A stretch of DNA of 5,818 nucleotides from an uncultured Collinsella sp. (GTDB lineage: Bacteria; Actinomycetota; Coriobacteriia; Coriobacteriales; Coriobacteriaceae), in NCBI GenBank assembly GCA_900540095.1, contig UQEO01000102.1, positions 1-5,818 of the forward strand. Reading direction: 5' to 3'. Below are positions 4,612 to 5,818 of the stretch, piece by piece. Position 1 is the stretch's first letter. The number at the start of each line of letters is the position of its first letter. Made by a program: the position numbers and the translations under genes. The notes beneath the pieces were generated by a model. The model saw only the letters and a list, made by a program, of their open reading frames with translations. It did no database searches and was not told where the DNA came from.

Positions 4612-5818
4612 CGATTACGCGCTGGTGGTGGCGCTCGATACTTCGACCGATATGCTTGCCTGCGCGGCAAGCTGGATTGATGGACAGACGGGCGAGGCGA
4701 AGCTGGTGAGTGGCGACCATATGTGTCGTCGCCATGCCAATGTGGAGCTCGTGAATACCGTCGATAGCGTGCTTGCTCAGGCCGGCATGGACCGTGCCGA
4801 CGTGGGCAGTTACGTCGTCGGTCGCGGCCCGGGTTCGTTTACCGGCGTGCGTATCGGCATTTCCACCGCCAAGGGCTTGGCGCGCGGTGCCAACGTGCCG
4901 CTGTTGGGTGTGTCGACGCTCGATGCCTGCGCATGGACCGCGTGGAAGGCCGGCGTGCGTGGCAAGCTCGGCATTCTGGCCGATGCCATGCGCGGCGAGG
5001 TGTATCCGGCTTTGTATGTGCTGGGCGACGAGGGCCCCGAGCGTCAGTTTGAGCGCGAGCACGTGGTCAAGGCTGCCGTAGCGCTTGATGAGTGGCGCCA
5101 AGCCGCGGACTGGGACCAGGTTCAGCTGACTGGCGACGGTCTCGTGCGCTATGGCAAGCTGCTGGGCGAGGATGAGGCCGCTCGCTGCGTAGAGCGCGGC
5201 TTGTGGTGGCCTTCGGGCGAGGGCCTCCTCCTTGCGCATGCCGCGGGTGACGGCGATCCGGCCCGCGTCCTACCGATCTATACGCGCCTTTCTGATGCCG
5301 AGGAAAACGAGCGCAAACGCCTCGGTCTAGCCGAGAGCGCGCAGAGCGAAATTACGGGCGTCGCCGATGAGCTCGCCGGTCGCCATCTGCAATTTCGCCC
5401 CATGGGTGCGGCGGACGCCGAGGGCGCGAGTGCGCTGGAGGCCGCCTGCTTTGAAGACGCCGGGCACGAGGCGTGGACGCCGGGCATGTTCCTGTCCGAG
5501 CTGGGCGAGGATGTTGCGGCGCCGCGCAGCTGGTGGGTGGCGCACGACGACGGTCAGCTGCTGGGGCTTGCCGGTGGCATGGTCGTAGACGGTGACGTGC
5601 AGATTCTGGATGTTGCCGTCGACCCGAAGCATCGCCGCGAGGGTATTGCTCGCAAGCTGCTGTCGCACGTGAGCTACGATGCCCAGATGCTCGGCTGCAC
5701 GACCGCCTCGCTCGAGGTTGAGGATGGCAACGAGGGCGCTATTGCGCTCTATGCTTCCCTGGGCTTTACCGAGGCGGGCCGCCGCCGTGGGTACTACGGG
5801 GCTGGCCAAATCTGCGTC
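4598..5818 (+). CDS. tsaB-rimI: TsaB-RimI fusion, partial at the 3' end
   Basis: The ATG at 4598 opens a frame with no stop through 5818 (407 codons visible). Residues 8-235 are TsaB, the non-catalytic ASKHA-fold partner of TsaD: VALDTST (11-17), VVGRGPGSFTGVRIG (73-87), GVSTLDACA (104-112), DAMRGEVYPALY (129-140) and a terminal P-I-Y-T-R. A charged linker (about 236-262) leads to a RimI-type GNAT acetyltransferase. Its acetyl-CoA loop is RREGIA (346-351), then LEVEDGN (372-378, Glu373 equivalent to the E. coli RimI catalytic-region Glu103), Tyr385 in ALYASLGF (383-390), and RRRGYY (395-400). RimI acetylates the N-terminal Ala of ribosomal protein S18. By comparison with E. coli RimI only about 5-15 residues should be missing, unless a further domain follows. 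The start overlaps tsaE by 14 nt with a weak AAGG at 4585-4588. It is the most G+C-rich gene here. Confidence 0.94.
   Translation, partial: MSLHNDYALVVALDTSTDMLACAASWIDGQTGEAKLVSGDHMCRRHANVELVNTVDSVLAQAGMDRADVGSYVVGRGPGSFTGVRIGISTAKGLARGANVPLLGVSTLDACAWTAWKAGVRGKLGILADAMRGEVYPALYVLGDEGPERQFEREHVVKAAVALDEWRQAADWDQVQLTGDGLVRYGKLLGEDEAARCVERGLWWPSGEGLLLAHAAGDGDPARVLPIYTRLSDAEENERKRLGLAESAQSEITGVADELAGRHLQFRPMGAADAEGASALEAACFEDAGHEAWTPGMFLSELGEDVAAPRSWWVAHDDGQLLGLAGGMVVDGDVQILDVAVDPKHRREGIARKLLSHVSYDAQMLGCTTASLEVEDGNEGAIALYASLGFTEAGRRRGYYGAGQICV

Noticed and set aside
4496..5239. 247-codon minus-strand open frame opposite tsaE/tsaB
   Set aside because: It has Ala/His/Arg-rich shadow composition, no motifs and no sensible start context, and lies opposite well-conserved TsaB.
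5327..5809. 160-codon minus-strand open frame opposite the RimI domain
   Set aside because: The plus strand encodes a clear GNAT domain across the same bases. The reverse frame shows no motif and is explained by high G+C.
1..5818. Search for mobile elements, CRISPR arrays, tRNA/rRNA genes, riboswitches or defence genes
   Set aside because: No long repeats, transposase motifs, spacer-repeat pattern or RNA gene signatures were seen. The sequence from 159 onward is almost fully coding with housekeeping genes.

Overview
The window carries one co-directional, tightly packed plus-strand operon: acpS, nnr, alr, a family-4 uracil-DNA glycosylase, tsaE, and a tsaB-rimI fusion that runs off the right edge. 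The core order (nnr, alr, tsaE, tsaB, rimI) is a known housekeeping neighbourhood of Actinobacteria. With the TsaB-RimI fusion, an acpS-led order and moderately high G+C that rises toward the 3' end, this suggests a Coriobacteriia genome, perhaps Collinsella-like. The lineage call is inference from gene order and composition; no marker gene proves it.

Layout: bases 1-53 end an upstream transcription unit with a strong Rho-independent terminator. Bases 54-158 form the only real intergenic gap. They hold a plausible sigma-70-type promoter (-35 near 100, -10 near 124) with a perfect 10-bp palindrome in its spacer, followed by a strong Shine-Dalgarno for acpS at 159. After that every junction is tight: 0 nt (acpS/nnr), 2 nt (nnr/alr), 8 nt (alr/udg), 12 nt (udg/tsaE) and a 14-nt overlap (tsaE/tsaB-rimI). 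I see no internal terminator, which argues for one transcript.

How the genes fit together: AcpS activates acyl carrier protein for lipid synthesis. Nnr repairs damaged NAD(P)H. Alr makes D-alanine for peptidoglycan. The glycosylase removes uracil from DNA. TsaE and TsaB belong to the t6A37 tRNA-modification machinery, and the fused RimI domain is predicted to acetylate the N-terminus of ribosomal protein S18. The shared theme is basic growth and metabolite or nucleic-acid quality control, not one pathway.

I found no mobile element, CRISPR array, RNA gene or clearly new system. The points most worth checking are two active-site substitutions in otherwise canonical enzymes (AcpS His to Leu; Alr carbamylated Lys to Ala), a roughly 50-residue C-terminal tail on AcpS, the DNA-repair gene placed between alr and tsaE, the TsaB-RimI fusion, and the palindrome in the promoter.
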